A stretch of DNA of 38,062 nucleotides from Planctomycetota bacterium. GTDB lineage: Bacteria; Planctomycetota; UBA1135; GCA-002686595. Of the stretch, positions 1 to 8,157 are shown piece by piece. The first letter of the stretch is position 1. Each line of letters begins with the position of its first letter. The stretch lies in NCBI GenBank assembly GCA_002720975.1, contig PBIX01000100.1, forward strand, positions 1-38,062. The letters are read 5' to 3'. The notes under the pieces are model-generated. The model was not told the origin of the DNA. It searched no databases and worked only from the letters and a program-made list of their open reading frames with translations. The position numbers were made by a program, and so were the translations under genes.

Positions 1-404
1 AACCCCTCGGTCAGGCGACCGAACGCTGTGTACTGGTTGTCCAGGAAGCCGGCCTCGCCGTGGCACACGAAGAACTGGCTGCCCGCCGAGTTGGGATCCT
101 GGGAGCGGGCCATGGAGAGCACGCCGCGCTCGTGGTGCACGTCATTGAATTCGGCGTCGATCTGGTAGCCCGGACCGCCGGTGCCGGGAGGGCCCGAGCC
201 CCCGTCCTTGGTGTTGGGACAGCCACCCTGGATCATGAAGCCGGGGATGACGCGGTGGAAGCGGGTGCCGTCATAGAAACCCTCGCGGGCCAACTTCACG
301 AAGTTCTCCACGTGGCCCGGGGCCAGGTCGGTGAAAAACTCGGCGGTCATATCACCGGCTTCGGTCTCGATCTTCACGGTCACGTTTGCAGTCGTCTTAG
401 GCAT
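1..404 (-). CDS. Cyclophilin-type peptidyl-prolyl cis-trans isomerase (3' end outside window)
   Basis: Catalyses cis-trans isomerisation of X-Pro peptide bonds, helping protein folding. The visible 134 residues start at an ATG (404-402) and show the cyclophilin core: FHRVIPGFMIQGG at residues 49-61 with the catalytic Arg51 and the substrate-binding Phe56 and Gln59, then GVLSMAR (94-100) and SAGSQFFV (106-113). No signal peptide is seen, so it is probably cytoplasmic, unlike its neighbour. It lies 15 bases downstream of the second cyclophilin gene on the same strand, so the two are probably co-transcribed. A 10-residue loop rich in Gly/Pro (68-78) follows the catalytic segment, as in the longer bacterial forms. 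The C-terminus, roughly 30-40 residues judging from family length, runs off the left edge. Family assignment is secure. Confidence 0.93.
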   Translation of the reverse strand, partial: MPKTTANVTVKIETEAGDMTAEFFTDLAPGHVENFVKLAREGFYDGTRFHRVIPGFMIQGGCPNTKDGGSGPPGTGGPGYQIDAEFNDVHHERGVLSMARSQDPNSAGSQFFVCHGEAGFLDNQYTAFGRLTEG

Positions 405-419
405 CGGTATGGGTATTTC

Positions 420-1421
420 TTAGAAATCAGAGTTTTCAGGATTGCCCTCGGGGGCGGTAACGACGATGGCTCGCCGAATGATCTGCCGCGTGCGCGGCCT
501 GTGTGATGCCGGGTTGCGGGGATTGAATCCCGCCTTGACGCTATCCACCACCGCTTCCACGGCGGGCATACCCGTCAGTACCTTGCCGAAACCCGTGTAC
601 TTGCCGTCGAGACTGGGATACACGGCGTGCATGACAAAGAACTCGCTGGTGGCCGAGTCAAAGGCGGGGATGGTCACCCCGTTCTTGTCCTTGGTATCGA
701 CGCCCATGCGCGCCATGGAGAGCACGCCAGGCGTGTGGCGCTTGGCATTGAACTCATTTTTGAGGGTTCGCGGCGCGGGGCGGTCGGGCCGAGCACTCCC
801 GCCCTGGATCATGAAGCCGGGCACGACCCGGTGAAACTGATTGTCGTCGTAGAAGCCGGTGTAGGCCAGGTCGAGGAAGTTGCGCACATGGTTGGGCGCC
901 ACGTCAGACCACATTTCCGCACGCAGGGGGCCGTGCATGGTCAGCAGCACGACCTGATAGGTGGCGAGTTGTTCTGCAGGCATGGTCATGAAGTCCAGCC
1001 CTTCCGGCGCACCTCGCAGAATGGGGACGCGAACCTCCTGACCTTCCCCCAGATTCAGGTTCAGTACCAACTCCGATTCGTCCGTCAGCTTCACGGCCTC
1101 CAGAGCGGGTCCGATGTTGAGGCTGGTCGTGATTCCCTGCTCCGCAGCCAGAGGCAGGCTTGCCTTGCCCTTGCGACTCCCCAGAGCCGTGCCCTTCACC
1201 GAAAACGCCGCGGGCGACAGAGCCCATGCGGGAATCTGCGTTGCAGCCCCCGCCACCTGAATGCTCAGCTCGACGTCGAAGCTCTCACCGGCGATATAGA
1301 CCTCGGGTACGGTCAAGACGTAGCTGACTTCCGCTGCCGCCGGCTCAGGATCCTGAGTACAGAATGCCCCTGCCGCGAGCACGAGAGTGCCGAGGCCGGA
1401 GAGGACGTGGGATGATCTCAT
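420..1421 (-). CDS. Exported cyclophilin-type peptidyl-prolyl isomerase with N-terminal extra domain
   Basis: A 333-residue protein with a hydrophobic N-terminal export signal (about residues 8-20, followed by Cys21), an unrecognised 120-residue beta-rich region (about 30-145) that resembles an Ig-like or scaffold domain, and a C-terminal cyclophilin domain (about 155-325). The catalytic segment FHRVVPGFMIQGG is at 196-208 (Arg198), followed by GVLSMARMG and a SATSEFFV segment. It therefore probably acts as a folding catalyst in the periplasm or at the cell surface. The start is fixed by a 4-base ATGA overlap with the stop of the upstream dehydrogenase gene, implying translational coupling. 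Its coupling to an acyl-CoA dehydrogenase-type gene is odd functionally and may only reflect operon packing. The residue before Cys21 is Phe, so a lipoprotein signal is unlikely; I favour signal peptidase I. Confidence 0.9.
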   Translation of the reverse strand: MRSSHVLSGLGTLVLAAGAFCTQDPEPAAAEVSYVLTVPEVYIAGESFDVELSIQVAGAATQIPAWALSPAAFSVKGTALGSRKGKASLPLAAEQGITTSLNIGPALEAVKLTDESELVLNLNLGEGQEVRVPILRGAPEGLDFMTMPAEQLATYQVVLLTMHGPLRAEMWSDVAPNHVRNFLDLAYTGFYDDNQFHRVVPGFMIQGGSARPDRPAPRTLKNEFNAKRHTPGVLSMARMGVDTKDKNGVTIPAFDSATSEFFVMHAVYPSLDGKYTGFGKVLTGMPAVEAVVDSVKAGFNPRNPASHRPRTRQIIRRAIVVTAPEGNPENSDF

Positions 1422-2311
1422 GACTTCTTGTCCCCTTCCCAGGCGTAGTACCCCTCGCCCGTCTTGCGGCCCAGCTTGCCCTCGGCCACCTTGCTGCGCA
1501 GGCTCGCGGGCACCGAGAAGGCGGGCTCATCGGGATAGCGCTCGGTCCAGCCCTCGAGGATGGAGAGGGTCGTGTCGAGCCCCACGTAGTCGGTCAGGGT
1601 CAGGGGGCCCATCGGGTGGCCGCAGCCGAACTGCATGGCCGCGTCGATGTCCTCCTTGCTGGCATCCCCGCGGTCGAGCATCTCGATGGCCTGCACCATG
1701 TAGGGCACAAGCAGTCGGTTGACCACGAAACCCGGGGTGTCCTTGCAGGAGACGGGGGTCTTTCCGCAGGCACTCCCGAAGGCGCGCGCGGCGTCATAGA
1801 CCTCCGCATCGGTCTCGTCGGTACGCACGACCTCGACCAGACGCATGAGCTGGACGGGGTTGAAGAAGTGCAGGCCGACGAAGCGCTCGGGACGGCCCGA
1901 GGCGGTCGCCATCTCGCCGATGGGGAACGAGGAGGTGTTGGAGGCAAAAATGGTCTCAGGCTTGCAGGTGCCGCCCAGCTCACTGAAGAGCCCCTTCTTG
2001 GCGTCCAGGTTTTCGACGATGGCCTCCACAACCAGGTCACAGTCGGCGAGGCTGGCCTTCTCGGTGCTGGAGGCGATCCGCCCGCGCGTCTCGGCCACCC
2101 AGGCCTGGGCCTCGTCCTCGCTCATCTTGCCCTTCTCGACGTTCTTGGACGCCAGCTTCGCGAGGCTCTTCTCGATGCGCGCGATGCCCTTCGCCAGGGC
2201 ACCTTCGTCCATCTCAAAAGCGACGACGTCGCAGCCACCCTGGGCAGCGACCTGAACGATTCCGTGACCCATGAGGCCACATCCGACGACTCCGACTTTC
2301 TTGATTTCCAT
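1418..2311 (-). CDS. 3-hydroxyacyl-CoA (3-hydroxybutyryl-CoA) dehydrogenase, copy 1
   Basis: NAD-dependent oxidation of 3-hydroxyacyl-CoA to 3-ketoacyl-CoA, or the reverse reduction in butyrate-type pathways. The 297 residues match the usual length of the stand-alone two-domain enzyme. The Rossmann domain has the dinucleotide motif GCGLMG at 10-15; the catalytic set is visible as SNTSS (124-128), His148 in LHFFNPV, Glu160 and Asn199 in FVVNRL. The C-terminal dimerisation domain includes GHPMGPLTL (231-239) and the conserved GRKTGEGYY (281-289). The gene lies 60 bases downstream of a thiolase, which would cleave its product, and its stop overlaps the start of the cyclophilin gene. A second, non-identical copy sits at 13588-14448. 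Whether it works in degradation or synthesis cannot be told from sequence. Confidence 0.94.
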   Translation of the reverse strand: MEIKKVGVVGCGLMGHGIVQVAAQGGCDVVAFEMDEGALAKGIARIEKSLAKLASKNVEKGKMSEDEAQAWVAETRGRIASSTEKASLADCDLVVEAIVENLDAKKGLFSELGGTCKPETIFASNTSSFPIGEMATASGRPERFVGLHFFNPVQLMRLVEVVRTDETDAEVYDAARAFGSACGKTPVSCKDTPGFVVNRLLVPYMVQAIEMLDRGDASKEDIDAAMQFGCGHPMGPLTLTDYVGLDTTLSILEGWTERYPDEPAFSVPASLRSKVAEGKLGRKTGEGYYAWEGDKKS

Positions 2312-2371
2312 GGGTGCGTTCTGATGGTTGGTCCGGAGCTGAATGCGCGTCCGGAGTGGAGGTGGAGGGCG

Positions 2372-3607
2372 TCAGCCCGGTGTGTTCGTTGTGTCCTTCC
2401 GGTGGAAGGCGGCGGCCAGCCCCATGCCGCCTGAAATACACAGGCTTGCGAGGCCGTGGGTACCCCCACGACGGGCCAGTTCGTGCAGCAGCGTGACGAC
2501 GATGCGGGCTCCCGTAGCCCCGATGGGGTGCCCCAGGGCAATCGCCCCGCCGTTGACGTTGAGCTTCTCCGAGTCGAAGCCCATCTCGCTCTGGCAGGCC
2601 AGGACCTGGGCAGCGAAGGCCTCGTTCAGCTCGATCAGGTCGTAGGCGTCCAGGGCCAGATCGTTCTGGCGCTGCAGTTGTTCGAAGGCCGGGACGGGGC
2701 CGAGGCCCATGATGGTGGGATCCACCCCTCCCGCGGCGATCGCGCCCACGTGGGCCAGGGGCTCGAGGCCCATCTCGCGGGCCGTGTCCTCACCCATGAG
2801 CAGCACCGCCGCAGCACCGTCAGTGATGCCCGAGGCATTGCCCGGGGTGACCGTGCCCTCGTCCGCAAAAACGGCCGGCAGCTTCCCGAGCCGCGCCATG
2901 TCCGTGTCAGGTCGCATGTGCTCATCCGCGCTGATGGTGACGGTCTCCTTGCGCCCCACGACCTCTACGGGGCTCAACTCCGCGTCGAAGCGCCCCGCCT
3001 CAACGGCCGCGCCGGCCTTGTGCTGGCTGTCCAAGGCAAAGGCGTCCTGCTGCTCGCGCGTGATCGAGTACTGCCCGGCCAGCTTCTCGGCGGTCGCGCC
3101 CATGAGCATGTCCGCCAGGGGGCAGTGAAAGCCGTCCTGATACATCGAGTCGACGACCTTGCTGTGGCCCAAGCGATAACCGCGCCGCATCTTGGGGAGG
3201 AAGTAAGGCAGGCCGCTCATGCTCTCCACGCCACCCGCCACAACCACATCGGCGCGGCCCAGGCGAATCGAGTCCGAGCCGAATTGGATAGCCTTCAAGC
3301 CGCTGCCGCAGGCCATGTTGACCGTGGTCGCAGTGGTGGTCTCCGGGATTCCCGCCCGCACGGCGATCTGGCGTGCCACGTTCGGGCCACCCCCCGCCTG
3401 ACGGCCGTTGCCCATGAAGACCTCCCCCACACGCTCGGGGTCGACGGTGGAGCGCGCGAGCAGGTCGACCACCAATGAGGTCCCCAGGTCCGCCGCGGAG
3501 AGGTCGGCAAAGGAACCCAGGTAGCGCCCGATGGGCGTACGCAGGGCGTGGGTGATCACCACGCCGCGGGCGGCCGTGTTCGAAGCTGTGGTTGTGGGTG
3601 TGCCCAT
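2372..3607 (-). CDS. Thiolase (acetyl-CoA C-acyltransferase), copy 1
   Basis: Condenses or cleaves acyl-CoA/acetyl-CoA through a covalent acyl-cysteine. At 411 residues it is slightly longer than the typical ~393 because of a 15-residue Ser/Thr-rich start and a short polar tail after the last catalytic motif. Catalytic residues are visible: Cys100 in NMACGSG, the NEAF motif at 328-331, His360 in GHPIG and Cys390 in CISGGMG. The ATG at 3607 is preceded by AGGGA about six bases upstream. It is the first gene of a minus-strand run (thiolase, dehydrogenase, two cyclophilins) and is preceded by 348 bases without a gene, where its promoter should lie. The last motif (CISGGMG) differs from that in the second thiolase of the window (CLGGGNA), so the two are diverged paralogues, probably with different chain-length or pathway roles. 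Confidence 0.94.
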   Translation of the reverse strand: MGTPTTTASNTAARGVVITHALRTPIGRYLGSFADLSAADLGTSLVVDLLARSTVDPERVGEVFMGNGRQAGGGPNVARQIAVRAGIPETTTATTVNMACGSGLKAIQFGSDSIRLGRADVVVAGGVESMSGLPYFLPKMRRGYRLGHSKVVDSMYQDGFHCPLADMLMGATAEKLAGQYSITREQQDAFALDSQHKAGAAVEAGRFDAELSPVEVVGRKETVTISADEHMRPDTDMARLGKLPAVFADEGTVTPGNASGITDGAAAVLLMGEDTAREMGLEPLAHVGAIAAGGVDPTIMGLGPVPAFEQLQRQNDLALDAYDLIELNEAFAAQVLACQSEMGFDSEKLNVNGGAIALGHPIGATGARIVVTLLHELARRGGTHGLASLCISGGMGLAAAFHRKDTTNTPG

Positions 3608-3955
3608 GGGTAGTCCCTGCAGATCTCAGAAGTCGCGAGCTTCCTCGCCTGACAGGGAGGAGGCCACGTTGGAGCGGGCTCTCGGCCTACTCGAAACGCG
3701 CCACCAACGGCCGTGCCACGCTCCCACATCCCTAAGATTTGGGCCAACCAGGATAGTGCCCCCTCGATCCACCTTCAAGGCGTCCGGGCAGTCCTTGTGC
3801 GGGTAGGAACTTCGCCCTGGAGGGCGGTGCCGTGAGGTCGTGCCCTGGCCGCTCTTCGTATGGCATGCTGCGCCCGCCCCCCATGCCTTCCCCCACCCAA
3901 GTGCCCACAGGGCTGGCAGAGAGCTCCAAGGCTACCTGCGAAGCACCACCGCACC
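3608..3955. other. Gene-free interval upstream of thiolase operon 1
   Basis: This 348-base stretch separates the start of the thiolase (minus strand) from the stop of the exonuclease III gene (also minus strand). I see no coding region whose product looks real. It holds a small perfect inverted repeat, CGCCC-TGGA-GGGCG at 3813-3826, with no T-tract on either side, and a modestly AT-richer patch around 3730-3745. The promoter of the thiolase operon should lie here, but I cannot point to convincing -35/-10 boxes. Confidence 0.5.
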
Positions 3956-4750
3956 TTAGCCCAGGTGTGCCACCACAGGTGCGTGGTCGGAGGGCTTGGG
4001 ACCGTCTCTAGCCTCAAGCTTCACCTCCACGGAGCGGCACGCATCAAGGGCGGGCGGCGACATGAGAAAGTGATCGATGCGCATGCCCGCTTTGCGCTGC
4101 CATCCGCGACTGCGGAAGTCCCACCATGTGTACTGACCTGGTTCCTGGTTGTGCTTGCGGAAGGCATCGGAGAGTCCACAGCCCATGATCCGCGCCAAGG
4201 CGTCACGCTCGGGCTCCGAACACAGCACCTTGTCACGCCAAGCTTCTGGGTCGTGAACGTCGCGATCGTCGAAGGTGATGTTGAAGTCACCTGTCAGGAC
4301 GACCTTCTCGCTCATGTCGTAGCGCTCATCCACCAGGTCGTGCAGCTGTTCGAGCCACTTGAGCTTGTAGGCGTATTTGGGGTCTCCCACCTCACGGCCG
4401 TTGACCACGTACAGGTTCAAGAGCATCACCTCCCCACCTACGATGGCACCCAAGACCCGCGCCTCGGCTCCCGGCTCATCATCGGGGAATCCCGTGAAGA
4501 CGTCCTCGATGCCAACCTTGGAGAGGATCGCCACACCGTTGTAGGTCTTCTGCCCATGGGTCACGACCTGATACCCCAGATCCTCGAATGGCTCGCGCGG
4601 GAAGAGCTCATCCACGACCTTGGTCTCCTGGAAGCAGACGACGTCGGGCTGCTCGGATTCCAGCCAGGGCAACACCCGTGGCAAGCGGGCGCGCAGGGAA
4701 TTCACGTTCCAGGTAACGATGTCCACTGGCGCAGCGTAACTTCTGGCCAT
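3956..4750 (-). CDS. xth: Exodeoxyribonuclease III (AP endonuclease family)
   Basis: Base-excision repair enzyme that cuts DNA 5' of abasic sites and degrades duplex DNA from 3' ends. With the start at 4750 the protein has 264 residues, close to the 268 of the E. coli enzyme. Family motifs are in order: TWNVNSLR (13-20, Asn15), QETK (41-44, metal ligand Glu42), GDFN (154-157, Asp155/Asn157), and the C-terminal RIDHFLMS and SDHAPV (254-259, catalytic His256). The reading frame extends 29 codons further upstream, but that stretch is the antisense of the divergent neighbour and carries no family sequence. The ATG at 4750 overlaps the neighbour's ATG (4749) on the opposite strand. A GTG at 4726, which would begin the protein with VDIVTWN, is the alternative start and would remove that overlap. 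Confidence 0.93.
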   Translation of the reverse strand: MARSYAAPVDIVTWNVNSLRARLPRVLPWLESEQPDVVCFQETKVVDELFPREPFEDLGYQVVTHGQKTYNGVAILSKVGIEDVFTGFPDDEPGAEARVLGAIVGGEVMLLNLYVVNGREVGDPKYAYKLKWLEQLHDLVDERYDMSEKVVLTGDFNITFDDRDVHDPEAWRDKVLCSEPERDALARIMGCGLSDAFRKHNQEPGQYTWWDFRSRGWQRKAGMRIDHFLMSPPALDACRSVEVKLEARDGPKPSDHAPVVAHLG

Positions 4751-6053
4751 GGCCGCTCCCAGCCACAAACGCCTCCTGTGGGTGGCCGCCCTGCTCTCCA
4801 TCGCCACGGCCATCGGGGCCAACCACCGCGCGAGCAAGGGCCAATGCGCCTTGCTGAAATGGGAAGAGGACTTTGTGCGGTTGGAAACGGGCCAGCCCCT
4901 CTACGGACGGGGCGAGGTCTTTGGGGACGAGCCCACAGCCGAGGGCTACCCGACCCTGCCCTTCAGCCTGCTCCTGCTCAGCCCGTTCCGAGCCCTGGGA
5001 CCCCGCGTGGGGCCACTCGCCTGGGCCCTGTTCAAGATCGGATTGGCCTGGTGGATCGTCCTGCGCGCCTTCGAACTTGCCGCCGGAAGCGCCAGTCGCT
5101 TCCCACCCTGGGCAGCGTGGGTGGTGTTGCTGTTGAGCGTGCGTGTCCTGCACTCGGACGTGCAGCACGGCAACGTGAACCTCTTGGTGGGTGCCGTGGT
5201 GCTGGCCGCCTTCAGTTCCTGGGAGAAGGGTCGGGACTTGCGATCGGGCCTGCTGTTCGGAGCGGCGGCTGTGCTCAAGGTGACCCCGCTGTTGGGGGTG
5301 TTGTATCTGGCCCGCAAGGGAAGCGTGCGCGGCATCATGGGCGTTGCTCTGGGTGTCGTCCTGTGCACCTGGGTCGTCCCCGCACTGTGGTTGGGTTGGG
5401 AGGCCAACCTGGAGCTCACGTGTGGATGGTGGCAGCAGATGGTTGGGCCTTACCTGGCGGGCGCGCCTCTCACGATCGTTCAGACCGAGCAGATCAACCA
5501 GTCCATGTTGGGCGTTGGCGCACGTTGGTTGACGGACTGCGTCGCGATCGTCGCTCGCCCTCCCATTCACCCGCACGACACGTCCATCCACCTCCTGTCC
5601 CTCTCGCCAGAGGCCTTCCGATGGGTGCACCGAGTCGGGTGCGCCTTGGTTCTCCTCCTCCTCTGGCGCTCCATCCGCCCACGGATGGAGCGCCGCGGTC
5701 CACTCGTTCTCGGCGAGGCGGCCATGGTGGGGCTCTCCATGCTGATCCTCTCCGAGCGTAGCTGGAAACAGCACTACGTCCTGTTGCCCCTGGCTCTCGC
5801 CTTCCTGACCTGGACCCTGGCCCGGGGCTCCCTCACGCCAAGCCTGCGCCGGCTGAGCTGGATGGCCCTGGCAGGGGTCACTCTCCTGATCGGGCTGAGC
5901 GGGGACGCGCTGCTCGGAGACCGGGGCGCCGATCTGGCGGAGGCCTATGGGGCGTGGTTCTGGGCCGCGGTACTCCTACTTGGGACGCTGAGTGCCCTAT
6001 TGAAGGACAAGGGCCCGGATTGCGAGCCTTTGGGGCCCCCCCGGTCCCCTTAG
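4749..6053 (+). CDS. GT87/DUF2029-type polyprenyl-phosphate-dependent glycosyltransferase, integral membrane
   Basis: A 434-residue polytopic membrane protein with roughly ten hydrophobic segments. The pattern fits the GT87 (DUF2029, PimE-like mannosyltransferase) family: an acidic pair near the first loop (Glu40/Asp41), a QHGNVNLLVG motif at 139-148 matching the family's GQ.N signature, an LKVTP motif (176-180), and INQSMLG (249-255) matching the family's NQSL element. Such enzymes transfer a hexose from a lipid-linked donor to a glycan or glycolipid on the outer face of the membrane. The acceptor is unknown. The gene is divergent from the exonuclease III gene with overlapping start codons, so its leader and promoter lie inside that gene. 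The tail ends in a Pro-rich stretch. Family call is good; substrate cannot be inferred. Confidence 0.8.
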   Translation: MAAPSHKRLLWVAALLSIATAIGANHRASKGQCALLKWEEDFVRLETGQPLYGRGEVFGDEPTAEGYPTLPFSLLLLSPFRALGPRVGPLAWALFKIGLAWWIVLRAFELAAGSASRFPPWAAWVVLLLSVRVLHSDVQHGNVNLLVGAVVLAAFSSWEKGRDLRSGLLFGAAAVLKVTPLLGVLYLARKGSVRGIMGVALGVVLCTWVVPALWLGWEANLELTCGWWQQMVGPYLAGAPLTIVQTEQINQSMLGVGARWLTDCVAIVARPPIHPHDTSIHLLSLSPEAFRWVHRVGCALVLLLLWRSIRPRMERRGPLVLGEAAMVGLSMLILSERSWKQHYVLLPLALAFLTWTLARGSLTPSLRRLSWMALAGVTLLIGLSGDALLGDRGADLAEAYGAWFWAAVLLLGTLSALLKDKGPDCEPLGPPRSP

Positions 6054-6148
6054 CGACGTCCAGTCACTATCCTACTCGCCCTTCAACTCTGCGCCGCCGG
6101 GACAATCACCCCGCGCAGACATCCCCTGACCACTACGAACACAAGCAA

Positions 6149-7729
6149 TTGAGTCAAACCAGTCAAGACAGTCGAGGCCCCAGGCGGCCGCGAGGCAACA
6201 ACCGAGGCGGCCCCCGCCGGGGCAAGAGTGGCGGTGCGGGTAAGCCGCGCCGCAGCTCCGGTAATGCCGAACCCCTGCACCCCGTGCTGGACGTCCCCCC
6301 CATCGAGACCTTTGCCGAGTGGGATCTGGGAGCGGAAGTCCAGGCAGCCATCGCCGGTATGGATATCGTCAAGCCAACCCCCATCCAGGCCCTGACGATC
6401 GGCCCAGTACTCGAGGGCAAGGACGCCATCGCCAAGGCTGAGACGGGGACGGGCAAGACCCTCGCCTTCGGAGCCCCCATGATCGCCAAGGTGGATGCAG
6501 GTCGCACCACGGTGCTTGGCCTGGTCCTCTCCCCCACGCGCGAGCTGTCCGAGCAGGTACACGAGGTGCTCAAGGAGCTCGGTGCAGCGCGCGGCATCAA
6601 GACGGCATTGATCGTGGGTGGTGAACCCATGCGGCCTCAGGTGCTTGCTCTGCAAGATGGAGCGCAAGTTGTTGTAGGAACACCGGGCCGAGTGCTGGAC
6701 CTGATGAATCAGGGCTTCTTGAGCTTTCCTTGGACCGAGTTCGCGGTGCTCGATGAAGCCGACAAGATGTTGGAGATCGGGTTTATTGACGATATCGCGA
6801 AGATCCTCGCCGCCTGCAATGAAGAGCGTCAGACCCTGCTCTTCTCGGCGACATTCCCACCACCGCTCCTGAAGCTGGCACGGGCCTACACCAAGGACCC
6901 GATCGAAGTCGCTACAGCCTCTGGCATGGCGACGGTGGACAACATCTCCCAATTCCACCTGAAGGTCACCGACGAGAACCGCGTACGCGGACTATCAATG
7001 ATGATCAACTCCAGTGCGGAGGATGATGTGTTCCTGGTGTTCTGCGAGAGGCGAACCGACGTGGACCGCCTCATGCGGCGTCTTGAGCGCGAGCGCTTCT
7101 CCGTGAAGGCGCTGCACGGTGGCTACGATCAGGCCTCGCGCTTCCGGGTCATGACGGCGTTCCGCACTGGGGAGGTGAAGGTCCTGCTCGCCACCGATGT
7201 CGCCTCACGAGGGCTGGACGTGAAACACGTCACCCACGTGGTCAACTTCGGGGTCCCACGCGACATCGCCGACTACACGCACCGCATCGGCCGCACAGGC
7301 CGGGCAGGCCGGGACGGTACGGCTGTAACGCTGGTGGGGCCCGAGGACGGCCGGCGCTGGTCTTCCCTACGCGCGCAGGCCTCCTACGAGATCGCCGAGG
7401 CAGAGAACCCTCGCTCCGTACACCCCAAGCGCAAGCCCGGCGAGAAGAAGTCCCCGTCACCCGAGAAGGCCAAACCACAGGCCAGCAGCCCAGAGCCCGA
7501 GCCGCCGACGGACACGGGTTTGGACCAGGTGTCCGAACCCACCGAGGCCCCCACCGCGGGCTTCGGTCTGGGCATCATGGGATCAGAGCCTTCGGTCGCA
7601 GATTCTCCGCCGGAGCCCCCCGCGACGCCCGAACCGCAACCCGAATCTGAGGTCACTCCCGACGCAGAGCCTGAATCAGGTCCTGAAGCCGAGACGGATA
7701 CCGGATCGGGATTCGGCGCCGGTCTGTAA
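6149..7729 (+). CDS. DEAD-box ATP-dependent RNA helicase with RG-rich N-tail and acidic Pro/Glu C-tail
   Basis: RNA-unwinding ATPase of superfamily 2. All motifs are present: Q motif around 73-80 (KPTPIQ 75-80), Walker A AETGTGKT (97-104), PTREL (129-133), TPGR (178-181), DEAD (202-205), SAT (233-235), ATDVASRGLDV (348-358) and HRIGRTGRAGR (378-388). The core is flanked by an Arg/Gly-rich basic head (about residues 7-36) and a ~100-residue low-complexity Pro/Glu/Ser tail that ends in GFGAGL. I place the start at the TTG at 6149 because no ATG occurs in frame between the previous gene and the Q motif, and earlier GTG starts would overlap the preceding gene by up to 100 bases. No clear ribosome-binding site supports it, so the start is uncertain. 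Likely role is ribosome assembly or RNA turnover, as for RhlE/CsdA relatives. Confidence 0.9.
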   Translation: MSQTSQDSRGPRRPRGNNRGGPRRGKSGGAGKPRRSSGNAEPLHPVLDVPPIETFAEWDLGAEVQAAIAGMDIVKPTPIQALTIGPVLEGKDAIAKAETGTGKTLAFGAPMIAKVDAGRTTVLGLVLSPTRELSEQVHEVLKELGAARGIKTALIVGGEPMRPQVLALQDGAQVVVGTPGRVLDLMNQGFLSFPWTEFAVLDEADKMLEIGFIDDIAKILAACNEERQTLLFSATFPPPLLKLARAYTKDPIEVATASGMATVDNISQFHLKVTDENRVRGLSMMINSSAEDDVFLVFCERRTDVDRLMRRLERERFSVKALHGGYDQASRFRVMTAFRTGEVKVLLATDVASRGLDVKHVTHVVNFGVPRDIADYTHRIGRTGRAGRDGTAVTLVGPEDGRRWSSLRAQASYEIAEAENPRSVHPKRKPGEKKSPSPEKAKPQASSPEPEPPTDTGLDQVSEPTEAPTAGFGLGIMGSEPSVADSPPEPPATPEPQPESEVTPDAEPESGPEAETDTGSGFGAGL

Positions 7730-7744
7730 GCTGGGGGCGGATCG

Positions 7745-8155
7745 ATGTCTGGAACGAACCCCTACCAAACGGGCACGACCTCGAAGTTGCCAGAGAAGCC
7801 CTACTGCCTCACGTTTCTGCCCATGAACGTGACACTGGAGGTGCAGCCCGAGGGGTTGCCCGCCTCGGGTGAAGGTCTGCCGGGGTCCATTCTCGACATC
7901 GCGTTGGCCAACGGTATCGACATCGACCATGCCTGTGGCGGCGTGTGCGCCTGCTCGACCTGCCACATTATTGTTCGCGAGGGAAAAGGATCTTGTCCCA
8001 AGCCGACAGAAGATGAGGAGGACATGCTCGACAATGCCCCGGGCGTCGAATTGGGTTCACGACTCGCCTGCCAGACCGTCCCCGACGGCAGCAGTCCGGT
8101 AACGGTCGAGATCCCCGACTGGAACCGCAACCACGCCCAGGAAGCGGACCACTAG
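7745..8155 (+). CDS. [2Fe-2S] ferredoxin, adrenodoxin/Isc-like
   Basis: Small soluble electron carrier of 136 residues. The cluster ligands fit the vertebrate/Isc-type spacing: Cys64, Cys70 and Cys73 in HACGGVCACSTCH, and Cys109 in RLACQ (spacing C-x5-C-x2-C-x35-C). Two further cysteines (68, 84) are not part of the canonical set. A 25-residue N-terminal extension precedes the fold. A G-rich stretch (GGGGGCGG) ends four bases before the ATG and may serve as ribosome-binding site. The stop is only two bases before the ispH start, so the pair is almost certainly one transcript. IspH needs two electrons per turnover, and the arrangement suggests this ferredoxin is its donor; that is inference from position, not shown by sequence. 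Confidence 0.93.
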   Translation: MSGTNPYQTGTTSKLPEKPYCLTFLPMNVTLEVQPEGLPASGEGLPGSILDIALANGIDIDHACGGVCACSTCHIIVREGKGSCPKPTEDEEDMLDNAPGVELGSRLACQTVPDGSSPVTVEIPDWNRNHAQEADH

Positions 8156-8157
8156 AA

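Noticed and set aside
2456..3478. 340-codon plus-strand frame opposite thiolase 1
   Set aside because: Pure antisense shadow of a gene with all catalytic residues intact.
3732..3745. TAAGATTTGG near thiolase 1 resembling TAAATTTGG (15803-15811) near thiolase 2, as a shared operator
   Set aside because: Alignment needs a one-base gap and the motif is short and not palindromic; chance similarity is likely.
3860..5761. 633-codon open frame on the plus strand across the exonuclease III and glycosyltransferase genes
   Set aside because: It is antisense to the exonuclease gene and out of frame with the membrane protein; the translation has no family motifs and is a by-product of high GC content.
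4608..5774. 388-codon minus-strand frame opposite the GT87 gene
   Set aside because: Product is Gln/Gly/His-rich with no motifs, while the opposite strand encodes clear membrane helices and GT87 motifs.
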